From the NCBI GenBank assembly GCA_947457395.1, contig CANGVA010000012.1:22767-86766 (forward strand): a stretch of 64,000 nucleotides of DNA, in the 5' to 3' direction. Positions within the stretch are counted from its first letter, which is position 1, and each line of letters begins with the position of its first letter. Under the pieces are notes generated by a model that was not told where the DNA came from, did no database searches, and saw only the letters and a program-made list of their open reading frames with translations. The translations under genes were made by a program, and so were the position numbers. The stretch comes from Bacteroidota bacterium. GTDB lineage: Bacteria > Bacteroidota > Bacteroidia > UKL13-3. This document shows, piece after piece, positions 63,156 to 64,000 of the stretch.

Positions 63156-63776
63156 ATGAATACGAAACAACTTAAAAAGGCATATATTCAAAATTTTGTA
63201 GTATTGCTGATGTTCTTTGCAACCCTTACCCTCACCTCCTGCAACCAATGCGATGATAAACAGGAAGGCCCAAATTTAGGAGGGTTTACCGATTCTTACG
63301 GTTACTACATGCCTGGCAACCCATTTTTTACTTTACGATTACTTAAAAACGGAAAAGATACTATTCAATTTGTGGGGCAAGGTAGGGAAGAATGGGTAGA
63401 AGAGGCGTCCAGGGGTGTAGGAAACTGTCCCATATATTATAAGCTCCTTAACCATCGGGTTAATTTTACTAATATTACAGAAGGCACCAATCATTTAGTG
63501 CTTAGGTATAATCAGTATGGAGAAGCTATTAGCTTTGATGACCATATTGAATATAAATTTGGCAACACTTTATTCCCTAATTCCCGGGTTGTTTATCTAG
63601 GTGACACATCAACTCGCATTAAAAATTTTAAAAATATTAATGGAATAGATTATGAAGCCATAGTTATAATTAAAAGAAAAGATACACTCTATTATTTAAG
63701 AAACTTGATAAATAGCTTTGATAAGAAAATAGCTAGAATTAAATATGGAACCGATGTTTATGAACTTGTGCAGTAA
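63156..63776 (+). CDS. Lipoprotein of unknown function
   Basis: A 206-residue protein with a signal peptide and lipobox LTSC (Cys at about residue 29), followed by a short linker with a further Cys and a beta-rich domain (GYYMPGNPFFTLRLLKNGKD, YDVYEL-like end). I do not recognise the family. It has no operon partners in the window and follows the gene-poor stretch by about 150 nt. Confidence 0.65.
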   Translation: MNTKQLKKAYIQNFVVLLMFFATLTLTSCNQCDDKQEGPNLGGFTDSYGYYMPGNPFFTLRLLKNGKDTIQFVGQGREEWVEEASRGVGNCPIYYKLLNHRVNFTNITEGTNHLVLRYNQYGEAISFDDHIEYKFGNTLFPNSRVVYLGDTSTRIKNFKNINGIDYEAIVIIKRKDTLYYLRNLINSFDKKIARIKYGTDVYELVQ

Positions 63777-63943
63777 AAATATTTCTACCTTCTGCGTGAA
63801 TCTTAATACAATTCCATACCCCACTCCCCCCTTTCACAAACTAAAACCACGGGTTCAGAAAATAAATTGGCTGTTTTCAGTCCTTTTTACCTAATTACCA
63901 AACAAACAACAAGTTAAGCCAAAAACACCCCGTTTTCGGCCCA

Positions 63944-63967
63944 AAAAAAAGAGTGTTTTCACTCTTG
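63944..63967 (-). terminator. Intrinsic terminator for a gene beyond the right edge
   Basis: AAGAGTG pairs with CACTCTT around a 4-nt loop, followed on the minus strand by eight T's (63944-63951). No minus-strand gene precedes it in the window, so a leftward gene probably ends just past position 64000. Between 63777 and this hairpin I see no gene. Confidence 0.65.
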
Positions 63968-64000
63968 ATTTGGATGAATTAAAGGATTCTATTTGAATAA

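Overview
The window looks like an ordinary chromosomal stretch from a member of the Bacteroidota, probably Chitinophagales/Sphingobacteriia-like. The evidence is a type IX secretion C-terminal sorting domain on a secreted protease, DUF3822, DUF3098 and DUF4295 proteins, the Bacteroidota orders DUF3822-rsmD-coaD and ftsX-DUF3098-uppP-truB, bacillithiol synthesis (bshC), PD40/OmpA envelope proteins, very few Shine-Dalgarno sequences, and promoters of the TTTG-N18/19-TAnnTTTG type. Most of it is housekeeping. No phage, insertion sequence, transposase, rRNA or CRISPR was seen.

Layout. 0-3.3 kb: end of a MacB/LolCDE-like ABC export operon with an outer-membrane barrel. 3.5-6 kb: cation P-type ATPase. 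6-15 kb: small housekeeping genes (yraN, ispE, a membrane metallophosphoesterase, mtgA, a PaaI-like thioesterase, DUF3822-rsmD-coaD, a Nudix protein head-to-head with pyrE, then plsC-gatC-lolD-like). 15-21.4 kb: envelope proteins (Omp85-like barrel, OmpA/PD40, DUF6580 membrane protein) and a secreted two-domain M16 peptidase. 21.4-24.3 kb: a four-gene accessory island between two direct repeats of about 120 bp. 24.5-35 kb: dnaN, another OmpA/PD40 protein, kdsD, lysA, ribF with an M23/LysM peptidase, lepA. 35-44.7 kb: folD, a MerR regulator divergent from an SDR operon, queE, the truB/uppP/DUF3098/ftsX operon, a glycosyltransferase with dapD, and a GNAT-nitrilase fusion. 44.8-53.9 kb: T9SS-exported M36 protease, pyrC, an MFS carrier, a tRNA-Gly/tRNA-Leu/lipoprotein/fRMsr transcription unit, mutS. 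54-64 kb: SPOR barrel protein, TrmH-like methylase, the rpmB-rpmG-DUF4295 / ftsY-rimO-bshC block, a TonB-C-like protein, enoyl-CoA hydratase, then a gene-poor stretch with hairpins and an octanucleotide repeat, and a lipoprotein.

The most unusual part is the 21.4-24.3 kb island. It holds a peptide with a double-glycine leader typical of Bacteroidota RiPP precursors, a membrane-anchored DUF2927 putative peptidase, a 99-residue piece resembling the N-terminus of LanC cyclases, and a secreted DUF6624-like protein. Two of the genes share an identical 19-nt block just before their start codons, and the LanC-like fragment stops inside one copy. I read it as a rearranged or decaying peptide natural-product locus that entered between the M16 gene and dnaN; this is inference. 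Other points of interest are near-leaderless promoters (pyrE, kdsD, merR), a tRNA-mRNA transcript in which tRNA 3' processing would expose a lipoprotein start codon, a perfect 15-bp palindrome beside merR, and two terminators or hairpins with no visible gene.
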